A DNA stretch of 64,000 bases from Kitagawia praeruptora (GCA_037693485.1 CM075353.1:105482501-105546500), one strand, 5' to 3'. Positions 22,041-33,885 are shown, counted from the first letter of the stretch. Numbers and translations: made by a program. The notes: a model not told the origin generated them from the sequence alone.

Positions 22041-22379
22041 TAAGAGAGCAATTCAAGAACTGTGTTTAAGGTAGTACTTGCTTTTCAAAAAATTACAGGT
22101 TTCAACCCTTCTATAACAACTAATCGAACTACCTTTACTCTTTTACTTTTCTAACTAAAATATTTTCTTTCCAAAAATATATTTGTTCTAATTAATGAAA
22201 TAAATTAATAATATTATAATGAGCATAATGTTCCTGAGATTAACTCAGGGACTTACCTGAGATCCTTTGCCTAAATTCTTATAAAATATGGGGTGAGCAT
22301 TTTTGTAAAAGCAGAAATTTTTAATTAGCCCTGCGGGCCCAAACAAATTTAAACACTACGCCATAGATGACCTATTGCA

Positions 22380-22545
22380 ACCTTTTGACATGGGTGTTAC
22401 CATATTGGATGTTACCATAGATATGAAATTTTTAAGCTATCGCAACCTTGTGATTGTGGTGTTACGAAATCCACAAAAATATGTTACCATAGCTATGAAA
22501 GGTGTTACAGTGGGTAACACCATGAGCTGTGTTACCATAGAGTAT
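22380..22545. repeat. CACTA left subterminal repeats
   Basis: Copies of tgttaccata(g/t) and its complement-like variants occur about every 20-40 bp. The right subterminal zone (about 26770-27100) has the same motif, partly inverted. Confidence 0.8.
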
Positions 22546-23817
22546 TCATAAACAAAAATTTTATTTTATTTAAAATTAATGATTTAATAATTATTTGACT
22601 TTAAAAATAATTAATTTAACAAAATCATTGAAGTTATCAATGTAAAACGTAAAATTCCATCAAATAATTGAATTACTGATTTTTCATAAATATTAAATTT
22701 TGTTTATAAATTTAGAAAAAAGGTTTTAAAATAAAGTAATATCCAAAAATTATTAAATTTTAACTAAATTCATTAAAATATTCAATAAAGAAAACTAAAT
22801 TTTGTATAAATTGTGAATTATTAAAAATTAATGAAAATAATAAATATAACAATTGTATTTTAATATCAAGAAATTAAAATAAATTTATAATATTTAAAAT
22901 TATTGATTTAATAATGATTTGACTTTAAATTATTTAATTTAATAAAATCATTGAAGTTATTATTATAACAAGTAATATTCAATCAGATATATAATTGAAA
23001 TTATTTTTCCCCCTCACCGAATTATTTTCCCCCAAATCTCCCTCCTCCAGTTCCCCCCAAAATCTCCCTCCTCTCGTTACCCCAAATTCATCCCCCATAC
23101 AGCCTCTCTCTCTCATTACCACTCAGCCTCTCTCTCTCTCTGACGCTAGGGTTTAGACTCCATACATCGGCGAAATTAGGGTTGGTTCACCTCCATACAT
23201 CGGCGAAATTAGGGTTTGGGGCTTCATCTCCATTTTGATTGAATAGGTATTATTCATCTCCGATTTGTTGTTAATTGGTAATTAATATATGCTTCGATTT
23301 GTTGTTAATTGGTAATATATGCTTCGATTTGTTGTTAATTGGTATTATGTGTTGTTAATTTTGAGTCTCTCTCTCTCTCTCCCCCTCTCTTCCTCTTCTG
23401 TTAGTTTATCCCATACGTGATTTGATTTATTGTTAATTTGCCTCTCCTGTTAGGTTACCCCACCTGTTTGTTTGGGTTGAAATCTAGTTAGTACAAACTC
23501 TTTGCTAATATTGGTTCTTTTTCAAAGTATACTCATTTGTTCATCATTTTCCAGAAAATTGTACTTTCTGCACACCAAATGTTTGATCTCTGGTCTCAAT
23601 TATTATAATTATTATTTTGTCAAGTTTTTAGTTGTTCAGTGTCATTTGTCTTGTAGACATGTTGGTTAAGTACCATTGCCAAAAAATAACTAAAATCTTA
23701 TTAACTAATTATGAAACACGGTTTGCTTGTTTCTTTGGAATATTATATAAGGTATCGTCATATTGTTCTATTCCTGCATCACCTTCCATTTTTCCCTTCT
23801 CATTTGCATATTGCATA

Positions 23818-24625
23818 TGTCATAGTTGTGGTGGGGATGGAGGATTACAAGGTGGCTTTCTTGAGAAGCTTGGCAATGTGACATGCAATTGCACATTTAG
23901 TAACAATTCTGTTTGCCATGTCACCAATATGTATGTTCTCATACTGCACCTTGCTTAATTTATCTTGACAAGCACCCTTGCAAAAAGTTTGTAAGTATAT
24001 GTACTCCGTAATATGTCTCTAAGTTATCCTATTAACGTCGCAGCAGGCTGAATGCCCTAAATCTGACTGGAGAACTACCTTATGAATTTTCAAGACTTGC
24101 CTTTCTGCAGGAGTTGTAAGAAATGATATATTCGGGCATTATTTAAGAATGATCAAGTCTTGTTTGATAATTCTTTCATTTTTATTTCTGCGTTTGCTTT
24201 TTTCATTTGGTCCATATGCTGGTGATGAGATTTTCGTCCAGTATCTAGTAAGGTAAAGTATCACGTTATACCAGTTAGACTTAAATCCATAGCATCTACA
24301 ATAATCTGGAAAATATTATATTTTTTCTGTTTGTTAACTTTAAACTATTTCACTTGCAGAGATTTGACTCAAAACTATATAAATGGAACCATCCCCATCA
24401 CTTTCGGTCAGCTTCGTCTCAAAATTCTGTAAGTGCTTCTAATTTGGGTTAGGGCTATATAATGGCTTAATGTCTTCAGCCCATTGATTTGTAAGAATGC
24501 CAAATCAACTACTGGATTGTTCGAAGTGTTTGTAACTTGGAAATTGTACTACAGGGGCCTTAGGCCTTATAAATAACCGTCTCAGTGGTTCCGTTCGATA
24601 CCCCCGGAAATAGCTGATATTGATA
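23818..24625 (+). pseudogene. Captured exons of an LRR receptor-like kinase (LRR-VIII type)
   Basis: Four blocks with intron-like sequence between them. 23818-23935 has VTCNCTFSNNSVCHVTN, the cysteine-pair segment before the repeats in the At1g07650/At1g53430 family. 24047-24115 and 24360-24428 are 69-bp LRR exons flanked by cag and gtaag, the second with LTQNYINGTIPITFGQL. 24556-24625 resembles the next repeat (NNRLSGS) but runs into stops. No kinase domain is present. The intact introns show the gene was copied from DNA, not from mRNA. It cannot make a receptor. Confidence 0.8.
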
Positions 24626-24629
24626 CACT

Positions 24630-25717
24630 TGAACAACACGGGCTGATCAGTCACCAGCTGAACTCATACAATGATTTTATAAAACATGGTCAGAATGTTT
24701 GTGATTCCATTGGTGAGATCACAGTCCAGCCTGGTTATGATCCATCTAAAAAGGGTGATGGCGACTGGAGGTTTGCTTCGGTGAGGTTTGGAAAGGTCAA
24801 GCTTGCCCCGCCAACATTCTTCACTGGCAAGAAGTTCTACAATGATAATGCCATAGATTTTGTGGACTTTTATCTCAGACATGCTCGACTTTAGAATACG
24901 ACTTACTCTTCCAAAATGAATGTTGAGGTTCATCTTCAGGCAAGTATATAACTTCTGTAACTTAATACACCAGCTTGGCGGTGCCAGATTGTGTTGTCAC
25001 TTGTTTCTATAAGTTGTACACCCATGTCTGTTTCACAAGTACACCCATGACAGTTAATTGTAATCTATCAGAATTTCTTTCAGCTCCATGACTCTGGGTT
25101 TATGCTAATGTGTATTTAAAAGCTTTGTTTAATTAGTATTAGAAATTGACTGCAGCTTAAACTATGGTGTCATTATATATTAATATCTTTCTATTAAAGA
25201 CTTGAGATTCAAGTATTTGTATATATATTCTCGTTTTGGTATAGAACTTTTCTGACAGGAGTAGTTGCTAGGCAAAAAAGGAGTATATAGACTTAAGATT
25301 AAATTCTGCAATTCTATGTACTCGTCTGATTACTTGCTTGCAAATATGTTCTCTATAATTGCTTTCACTGATAACTGACCAAACATTTTATCCTGGCAAG
25401 TTGCACCTAAAGCAGTAAATGAAACAAATTCCTTGGACAGTGTGCAGACAACTTGAACGTTGCCATAATCCATATGCTGCTAACTATTTGTAAATCCCAT
25501 TCAAAATATGTAGGACTGCTACAATTTCCTCGCTGTGGTCGTAATTATTTTCATATATTCTGGTTCTTGTAAACATATAGGTTATACCCAGAATATGGTT
25601 AGGAGTGACAAGCTTAAAACTGGGAAAGAACAGTATGTAGACAAGGCTGTTTGTAAGGAGATTCTTATTGGAGATTTGGGAGGAGACCCGTATAACTTAA
25701 AATTTAACGAATGCTAA
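24630..25717 (+). pseudogene. Captured fragment of RNA polymerase IV/V-like second subunit (NRPD2/NRPE2-like)
   Basis: The block 24636-24941 translates to a stretch including HGLISHQLNSYNDFIKHG, GEITVQPGYDPSKKGDGDW and FGKVKLAPPTFF. This is the N-terminal protrusion region of the second-largest subunit, closest to my recollection of the Pol IV/V subunit rather than Pol I, II or III. The codon after HARL is TAG, so it is disabled. After an intron-like gap, 25590-25660 gives VRSDKLKTGKEQYVDKAV, the next conserved block of the same subunit. The donor after the first block reads cag-gcaagt. Pol IV and Pol V make the RNAs that guide silencing of transposons, so a transposon carrying this fragment is notable. 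Confidence 0.72.
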
Positions 25718-25779
25718 GGTAATAATATCAATTTTGCAAGATGCAAAATTTTTTGTTTTGGTTAGTAGTGTTAAGTTCT

Positions 25780-26280
25780 GATTTTATTTATTACTGCCGC
25801 ATACATAAGGTCCCACTCGCACTGGAAAATTGTATCCACCAGTATCAAGGTCATGTCTTTTCCGTCGAGCATTAGTTGAACAGTGTATATTCAAATATGT
25901 CGATGTGTTAAATATACATGTGAGTTCTGCTTAAATAATATGATCTTATGATGTGTTGAACGGTGTTTTACCCCTATTTTTTCTGTGATTCTTATGATCT
26001 TATGTTTTCACTTAAATAATATGTTTTTTCCTACTGTTAATGTAGTCTTGTCATTGAACTTGCCATTCCATGCGAGAAACAGGGATTGCGGGTGTTTGAG
26101 GGCTTCATAGTTGGTTTGCATCCACTGTCTTGGGAAATTGTATACATATATCTTACCAACTACTAAAGCTACAAGCTGTTTATTCGATTATTAATGAAAA
26201 TTACATTTGTTACTTTGAATTATGTAGGTTTCGAATGGAATGACCCAACCAGGATTTGATGAGTTCAGGTTAGAAACTCA
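25780..26280 (+). other. Exon-like segments of unrecognised origin in the CACTA element
   Basis: Open stretches at about 25807-25870 and 26046-26150, the latter with VIELAIPCEKQGLRVFEG, look like coding sequence between intron-like AT-rich gaps. They could be further parts of the captured polymerase gene or a third gene. I cannot identify them. Confidence 0.4.
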
Positions 26281-27358
26281 GTAGTAGTACTATAATATTG
26301 TCACTATTTTATATTGTTATCTTAAAGGGCATGCACACATATATTTCTTCGATCTTAATAGATCTTAACACGTATCTTTTATTTTTTGAGAATATGTAGG
26401 AGAAAACTCTATATGTTGCTAATAAGAGATGATGAAGAAGGATTACGAAAGAGAAGTCTAGCCACAAGAAGTCTCTCTCTTCTGTCAAACAATTCTTGCA
26501 GATCAATAAATTGATCTTTGAATCTTTGATGGACACCGGTTGTCTTTTGAAATTTACCATGTTATTAGCTCTAGTACTTGTACATTTTAAGTTTTGTTCA
26601 TTAGCTATTGTAGGTAGATATTTTTGGATGATTTGGTTGGTTTTGTACTAGATGATGTTATTGAAATGATGTTGGATGATGTTATTGAAATGTAATTAAT
26701 TTAGTTCTTGAATATTTAAATGTCATAATTTTTTTTGTTATTAAAATTAGTTATAAATGATTTTAATTATGTAACACTCAATGTGTTACAATTGGTAAAA
26801 GAGGGTGTTACAATAGATTGTGGACCCCACCTAGATGTGGGTCCCAAGTTGTCCATGTGCAAAATTATATCCTCTATTGTAGCACACAAACTATGTTGCT
26901 GTAGAGTGTTTAAGATGTTGCTATAGAGGTCTTTAGTAACTACATTTGCTATGTTACCTTAGGCTGTGTTTTGATGTTACCTTAGATAGCTATAGTTACT
27001 GCTGAGAACCTAACACAGCTGAAGTGTTACCATAGCCCTATTTTGGCCTATGGTAACTTCAAACAGGGGTCTATGGTAACACAGTTTGGGGGTTACAATA
27101 AGCAATCTATGGCGTAGTGAAAGTATATTTTGTAGGTATCTCAGGAAAAGTTCCATGAGGTCAATCTCAGGAACCTTTTTCTCTATTATAATTACCAATA
27201 ACTAACGAATTACCTTTTTCAGCTAAAAAATAATATTTTTTCTATATTTTCTAACTAAAATATCTCATTTTCTCCTAAATAAAAACTAACAAATTACCTT
27301 TTTCAAGTATTACAACTTTTCTAACTAAAATCTCTTCTTTCCATATGATCATTCTTGT

Positions 27359-28662
27359 TGACAAGGCTGTCGCGTGCCTATCAAATAATAATATCTAACA
27401 AATCCTTCTAACTATGTAGTAGGGTAAGTCAGAGTCGATCCCACAGAGACAAACGTGTCAATCACCAGTTGTTCTCGATTCAATTCAGCCAAGCAAGTAA
27501 CACAATAAAATATCAAAGATTATTATACTAATTTTATACTAATGCAATTAATCAATTAACTAAAACATCCAGAATTAAGTGTCCCCACTAGCATGAATTA
27601 ATGCAATCGTGAATTCCCTCCCCAATCAATCGTATAATACTCAACAGGAAAGGTGCGCCCTATAAATTACCAATAACCTCTCTCGAGTATTAATGGCTTC
27701 TCTAAAATACAATCAAGCCTATTCTCATGGTATCATGCAATTTAGAGACATTAATCACAGCACCCTAACTTCCTAACAATCCGTTCTACCTATTCTCATG
27801 GAGAAGTTCATGTCCTCATTGGATAAATCACAACCATCTAAATCCAACTCTCGTTGATAAATAGACAATGGTTCAAACAATAAACATAATCACGTCTGAT
27901 TTGTAATTGCTAATTAAAACAACTCAATAAGCAAGAGCAATTAAACAATCAAATTGGGGGAATTGGGAAAATCACACATCAATCATAACTAGGGTTCTAC
28001 TTAACCCTAGATTAATTATCTACTCATACATAATTAAACTAATAAAACAAGAGATATAATATGAACACATAATATTATAAAGAATAGAGAAAAACCTTCA
28101 ATCTCCAAAGAAAAGTGAATAGCTATCTCCAATCTCTCTATACTAGAATATACAAGTTATGTACAATAATTTTTCGATCCTCAAAAACTATATCTAGATG
28201 TGTTTATATAGGCTCTAAAAGTCTTGCCCAGCAAGAAAATACCAAAACAGAATTATAATAGAATTTCTGCAAAATACGTTTCCTAAACTGAATCTGTTTT
28301 TTAAGGAAAATTCGTATCTGCTTTTCTTCAGTATTCCCGAACCTTTCCAGTTGTGATTGGACGTCTGGGCCACTTTAGAATAATAGAGAATCTCGTTATC
28401 TTCGCGTGGACTGCTTATGGGCCTCAAACGGACTTCTAGAACTCAAGATATGGCCAAAACAGTGTAGACTGCGCAACCCTTCTCAGAAATCCGAATTTTA
28501 ATCAATTAATTCTCCAAAAATAATAGAAGCATCCACCTTAATCAACATTCTCGTAACTCTGCACAACTAAGCAAAACACATCAAAACTACACAAACTTGA
28601 GTCCAAAACAATCAATTTAAGCCGATATGAAGCATTCCAAGTAGATATAAATCCACTTATCA
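27359..28662 (-). repeat. Left LTR of the 4.74-kb element
   Basis: 1,304 bp. On the minus strand it starts TGATAAGTGGATTTATATC and ends GCGACAGCCTTGTCA. A TATA-like box (CCTATATAAACAC, minus) is at about 28201-28213. Confidence 0.93.
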
Positions 28663-30344
28663 CACCCCCAAACTTAAACCGATGCTTGTCCTCAAGCATA
28701 AACAACTAAATAACTAACTAACTAGTACCACTTCCGTAGGTGATCACGGTTGCATTTGGCATATGCAACAAGCCCTTTAAACCCCTAGGCAGCCCTAGTG
28801 GACGAGTAAGGTCTCGTGAGGGCCTATAGCGAATGTACCCACAAAATCCATTTAACCTAATGCAATGCAATGCATGAATGCAACTAATATGAAAATGCAA
28901 AGATCCCCTTCAAACTCACCAAAACCAACTAACAAGCAAATATCTCAAAGAATGTAAATAAATCCAAGCAGAGCTCGACTAAGTCCCCGTATACTAACAG
29001 TACATGGACAGAAACGTGCGTGTGTGCAACGCTCATCAGAAATACTCCCAACACTAGGTCAAAAATCATACATATCCTTTGCCAAGACAATCACAGGTTT
29101 ATAAAAAGAATAGACTGTAGACACTTCATAATTTAGAAACACCTCCATCCTCATTCAAGTTAGCCAGGAATTCATGCTTTATTACTACACTACGACACAT
29201 AATACAATACTCATGCTTATTTAACCGTGCAATGAATGAGACCCCAAAAGGCTTATACAATAATACCCATGTAGCGAGTGTTAGGTCAGCAATCCCAAAC
29301 CACAAGAGCTTTAGGTTACTAGGACTAAGTCCCCTCAGACTTAATTACTCGAGTATTAAAGAGCTCACTCTGGTTAATTCTGCATTTAACAATTAAACTA
29401 TTGACACTTTTTTTTTCTTTTTTTTCTTTTTTTTTTTCATGCAATCTGGAATGAGCCTTTCTCATTTCCAACCCTAGACTACTCATATAAATATGAGTTG
29501 GCTACTAGCCATTTGACACCTAGCCATTATTCAACAAATATTAACAACTAGCATGAAATCCCTGGTTTCCCCCAAACTTAGACTTTAGTGCTCCTACGCC
29601 ATCAAGGGAATAACGAAAATTCTAAATATAATCAAGTGATTAAATCTCAAAACTCCAAACAAGCATAACCCCAACCTAGCCCAAAAGCAAACAATGAGTT
29701 GTGTAAAAATTTTGTTCCCGTAACATGCAAGTCAATTCCTAGGAACTATAAATCAACCCTCTACTCATCATCATCACACTCAATTAAACATCTACCTATC
29801 AATCAGAATCAGCTCGTCCTAAGGGATCATGAAATATGCATGCCATGAAAATGCAACTAACATGAACTCACATGGTATACAAAAATAAAAAAAAATAGAA
29901 TGTCCTATATGAAACAAACGTAAATAATACGAACATAAATGCATGATTTACTACTACTAATATGCAAAGCATGAAATCCTACATGAACACATAATACAAC
30001 AACAACTACTAATCCCTCAAACCACCCCCAAACTTAAAATATTCAATGTCCGCATTGAATGGAAGTAAATACGAGGGGTAGCAGAAAACATACCTAACCA
30101 GCTGAGTCCTTGGATGAATCTGGTGGAGAATACTGCGTACGAGCTCCATAGACTGGCCACTTCCCAAATAACAAGAATACTACAAAACCCCCAAATTACA
30201 AGAACACAAATTCGTAATAAAATAATATTAGAGAAAAAGATTTACCCAATACGAATCGAAGAGGTGAACTTGCAATTAATTCCTCTTTAGAATTGATTTT
30301 TAGAAATTTAAATAAATAAAAGAGGAATTGGAAATAGGATTTAG

Positions 30345-30398
30345 GGATTAAAAATAATAATAATAATAATAAATAATAATAATAATAATAATAATAAC

Positions 30399-30428
<30 letters not shown>
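30345..30428. repeat. (AAT)n microsatellite
   Basis: A nearly pure AAT/AATA repeat of roughly 80 bp inside the 4.74-kb LTR element. Confidence 0.9.
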
Positions 30429-30431
<3 letters not shown>

Positions 30432-30718
30432 GAATTAGAATAGATATAGGTTTAGAATTTTTTAAGAAAAGATGGGAGGTTTTAGAATTGAAATAGGAAA
30501 AGAATTAGGTGGAGAGATGATTAAATAGGAGTATAAATAGAATGGGGTGTAAATTTTTTTTTTTATACACTCGCACAACACAGAAACTCGCTGACAATTT
30601 TCTGACCACCACTGAACCACGCGCAAGCTGCGCGCGTGGGAAGCAATTTGCTGAAAGACCAGATGCGCGGCCGCAACCTGCGCGACAAGGGGGCAACTTG
30701 CGCTAGGACAGTAACACA

Positions 30719-30790
30719 TATCAAATAATAATATCTAACAAATAATAATATCAAATAATAATATCTAACAAATAATAATATCCAAAAATT
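30719..30790. repeat. Short tandem copies of LTR-edge sequence
   Basis: The motif atcaaataataatatctaa is repeated about twice, alternating with shorter forms. It is also found 20 bp inside the adjacent LTR (30812-30831). It occupies the place where a primer-binding site is expected. Confidence 0.8.
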
Positions 30791-32094
30791 TGACAAGGCT
30801 GTCGCGTGCCTATCAAATAATAATATCTAACAAATCCTTCTAACTATGTAGTAGGGTAAGTCAGAGTCGATCCCACAGAGACAAACGTGTCAATCACCAG
30901 TTGTTCTCGATTCAATTCAGCCAAGCAAGTAACACAATAAAATATCAAAGATTATTATACTAATTTTATACTAATGCAATTAATCAATTAACTAAAACAT
31001 CCAGAATTAAGTGTCCCCACTAGCATGAATTAATGCAATCGTGAATTCCCTCCCCAATCAATCGTATAATACTCAACAGGAAAGGTGCGCCCTATAAATT
31101 ACCAATAACCTCTCTCGAGTATTAATGGCTTCTCTAAAATACAATCAAGCCTATTCTCATGGTATCATGCAATTTAGAGACATTAATCACAGCACCCTAA
31201 CTTCCTAACAATCCGTTCTACCTATTCTCATGGAGAAGTTCATGTCCTCATTGGATAAATCACAACCATCTAAATCCAACTCTCGTTGATAAATAGACAA
31301 TGGTTCAAACAATAAACATAATCACGTCTGATTTGTAATTGCTAATTAAAACAACTCAATAAGCAAGAGCAATTAAACAATCAAATTGGGGGAATTGGGA
31401 AAATCACACATCAATCATAACTAGGGTTCTACTTAACCCTAGATTAATTATCTACTCATACATAATTAAACTAATAAAACAAGAGATATAATATGAACAC
31501 ATAATATTATAAAGAATAGAGAAAAACCTTCAATCTTCAAAGAAAAGTGAATAGCTATCTCCAATCTCTCTATACTAGAATATACAAGTTATGTACAATA
31601 ATTTTTCGATCCTCAAAAACTATATCTAGATGTGTTTATATAGGCTCTAAAAGTCTTGCCCAGCAAGAAAATACCAAAACAGAATTATAATAGAATTTCT
31701 GCAAAATACGTTTCCTAAACTGAATCTGTTTTTTAAGGAAAATTCGTATCTGCTTTTCTTCAGTATTCCCGAACCTTTCCAGTTGTTATTGGACGTCTGG
31801 GCCACTTTAGAATGATAGAGAATCTCGTTATCTTCGCGTGGACTGCTTATGGGCCTCAAACGGACTTCTAGAACTCAAGATATGGCCAAAACAGTGTAGA
31901 CTGCGCAACCCTTCTCAGAAATCCGAATTTTAATCAATTAATTCTCCAAAAATAATAGAAGCATCCACCTTAATCAACATTCTCGTAACTCTGCACAACT
32001 AAGCAAAACACATCAAAACTACACAAACTTGAGTCCAAAACAATCAATTTAAGCCGATATGAAGCATTCCAAGTAGATATAAATCCACTTATCA
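30791..32094 (-). repeat. Right LTR of the 4.74-kb element
   Basis: 1,304 bp, the 5' LTR in element orientation. By eye it differs from the left LTR at about three positions (around 31536, 31786 and 31814). Confidence 0.93.
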
Positions 32095-33018
32095 CTTGTT
32101 AATAAAATAAACTAATAATATTATATTTTTTCTATATTTTCTAACTAAAATATCTCATTTTCTCCTAAATAAAAACTAACAAATTACCTTTTTCAGGTAT
32201 TACAACTTTTCTAACTAAAATATCTTCTTTCCATATGATCGTTCTTGTTAATAAAATAAACTAATAATATTATAGTTACTAATAACTAACTGGTTATCTT
32301 TTCTAGCTAAAAGTAGAATGTTTTCTATATTTTCTAACTAAAATATCTCATTTTCTCCTAATAACTAACTAATTACCTTTTTCAGGTATTAACTTTTCTA
32401 ACTAGAATCTCTTTTTTCCAAAAATATTGTCATTCTAATTAATGAAATAAACTAATAATATTATAATTACTAATAACTAACTGATTACCTTTTTCAGTTA
32501 AAAGTTAATATCATTTCTATATTTTATAACTAAAATATCTCATTTTTAAAGTTGAATTTTTTACTTATCTTTACTTAAATATATATTATTGGTAAAAACG
32601 TGTAGTTCTATTTCATAAAATAAAATAATGATATTATAGTTCATAATAACTAACCAATTATCTTTTTCAGTTAAAACATATTATCTTTACTAACTTTTCT
32701 TAACCTCTCCTTTCCAAAAATATCACGACATTCTATTTAATGAAATAAACTAATAAAATTATAATTACTAATAACTAATTGATTATCTTTTTCAGCTAAA
32801 ACGTAATACATTTTCTAACTAAAATATCTCATTTTCAAACTTTCTTTTCTTACTTAATTATCGTTAATTAAGTATTTATTATTTGTAAAAACATATTACC
32901 CTATCTATTTTTTAATACCTAATTAATTTCATTTTTAGATAAAAACACATTATCTTTTATATTCTAAATATACTACGGACAATTACATTTAATCAAATAA
33001 AATAATATTATTATGATA
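32095..33018. repeat. AT-rich degenerate tandem array (copy A part)
   Basis: Diverged units of about 110-150 bp contain ctaataactaactgatta, ctttttcagctaaaa, tttctaactaaaatatctca and aaatatcac. The array starts at about 22080, is interrupted by the insertions at 22221-27183 and 27359-32094, and matches copy B at 61440-62862. Confidence 0.8.
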
Positions 33019-33537
33019 TGATAAGTGGATTTTATATTAACTTGGAATGCTTTGTATCGGCTTAAATTGATCGCTTAACCTCAAGTTCATGGTGTTTTTG
33101 ATGTGTTTTTAGTGAATTCGTGCATGAATATAAGTCGGATGCGGGATGATCTTTTTCATGATTTAATGGTGGTTTTGAGCTTAAAGAATGAAGTACAAAA
33201 ATTTACAAGAGATTTGGAGCAAATGGGAGGAAAAATGGAGTCAAAATGTGTAAAATTAGCCAAAATCAGCATTCCAACAGCAGCAGGGGCGCGCCGCGGC
33301 CTTGCTGGGCAGAAATATTGGCGCGCCGCGGCCTGGCGGAATTGCTGGAAAAATTTTTGATTTATTGTTTGGGCCATATCTTGAATTCTACAAGTCCGTT
33401 TTGGACGATCTTACAGTACACGCAAAGCTAACGAGATTCTCTTTCATTCTAAAGTGGTCCAGATGTCCAATTACGACTGGAACGGCCTAGAAATACTGAA
33501 GAAAAGTCAGCTACGAATTTTCCTTCAAAACAGAAGC
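33019..33537 (+). repeat. Truncated LTR, diverged relative of the 27.4-32.1-kb element
   Basis: It starts TGATAAGTGGATTTTATAT and follows the minus-strand LTR of the 4.74-kb element, at lower identity, as far as ccttcaaaacagaagcc. Similarity then stops and Tat-like element sequence begins. It contains two copies of ggcgcgccgcggcc (33288 and 33322) that the younger family member lacks. ORFs here are artefacts. Confidence 0.75.
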
Positions 33538-33544
33538 CGACGAT

Positions 33545-33885
33545 CGATCTCGGTCGGCCGAGACGTCCATGTAGAGGTGGTTGGCTGAGAAGCCGTTCGG
33601 CTGGAACACGAACCCGCACCGACGGCTGATGCCAGTCGGCCAGAGCTTGTGCGAGGAGGCCAGTCGGCCGATCGTGTGGTCGGCTAAAATTTTTTCCAAA
33701 TTTTTTTTTTTTTGGTGGCAAAACCTCAACTTGAGGATCACCTTTAGTCGGCCGAAACACTCACAAAAGGCCAATCGGCTAGTGAAGCAATCGGCTAATT
33801 TGAAATCCCATACCGACGATGAACATCGGTCGGCCAAAGCTCCTTGTAGGCCTCAGCGGCTGCTTTTGTGGTCGGTTAAGGTCCC
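33545..33885. repeat. Cluster of TCGGCC-type short motifs
   Basis: About ten copies of (a/g)(g/a)tcggcc(g/a)a or the variant tcggcta occur in some 330 bp, for example at 33550, 33634, 33662, 33682, 33749, 33775, 33790, 33827 and 33872. They are non-coding and lie upstream of the antisense gene's promoter. Confidence 0.75.

Larger units (their letters stand above)
22354..27120. mobile_element. CACTA (En/Spm-type) transposon carrying host gene fragments
   Basis: The ends are CACTACGCCATAGAT and ATCTATGGCGTAGTG. The 3-bp TSD is AAA (22351-22353 and 27121-27123). The subterminal zones carry many copies of a GTGTTACCATAG-like motif in both orientations (22380-22545 and 26780-27090). This is the arrangement used as transposase-binding sites in CACTA elements. 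No transposase was found, so it is non-autonomous. The 4.77-kb interior instead contains leader-like sequence with ctagggtttag (23140-23230) and exon/intron fragments of at least two unrelated host genes. Confidence 0.92.
22221..27183. mobile_element. Small Mutator-like MITE, split by a CACTA element
   Basis: It has a 9-bp TSD, TATTATAAT (22212-22220 and 27184-27192). The left end reads gagcataatgttcctgagat. The complement of the right end reads gagaaaaaggttcctgagat. Removing the CACTA insertion leaves about 193 bp. Copy B shows the corresponding empty region (aataatattataattatcaa near 61569). Confidence 0.87.
27359..32094 (-). mobile_element. Young non-autonomous LTR retrotransposon, 4.74 kb
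   Basis: It has two 1,304-bp LTRs (27359-28662 and 30791-32094) and a perfect TSD, CTTGT (27354-27358 and 32095-32099). The polypurine tract TAAGTTTGGGGGTG lies on the minus strand next to the left LTR (28663-28676), so the element reads leftward. The 2.13-kb interior has no gag or pol. It holds poly-T runs near 29409, a second cccccaaactta block at 30024, an (AAT)n tract and short repeats beside the right LTR where a primer site should be. I see about three differences between the LTRs, which makes this one of the youngest insertions in the window. Confidence 0.92.
17940..33018. repeat. Segmental duplication, copy A
   Basis: Once later insertions are removed, the order flank - two Stowaways - zinc-ribbon gene - F-box gene - AT-rich array matches copy B at 45222-62862 closely, over about 4.6 kb. 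Insertions found only in copy A are at 17987-18174, 19782-20064, 21599-22040, 22221-27183 and 27359-32094. The homology stops at 33018, where an LTR fragment begins. Confidence 0.92.

Noticed and set aside
30462..30796. Three overlapping minus-strand ORFs near the right LTR
   Set aside because: They overlap in three frames across GC-rich and simple repeats and show no gag or pol motif.
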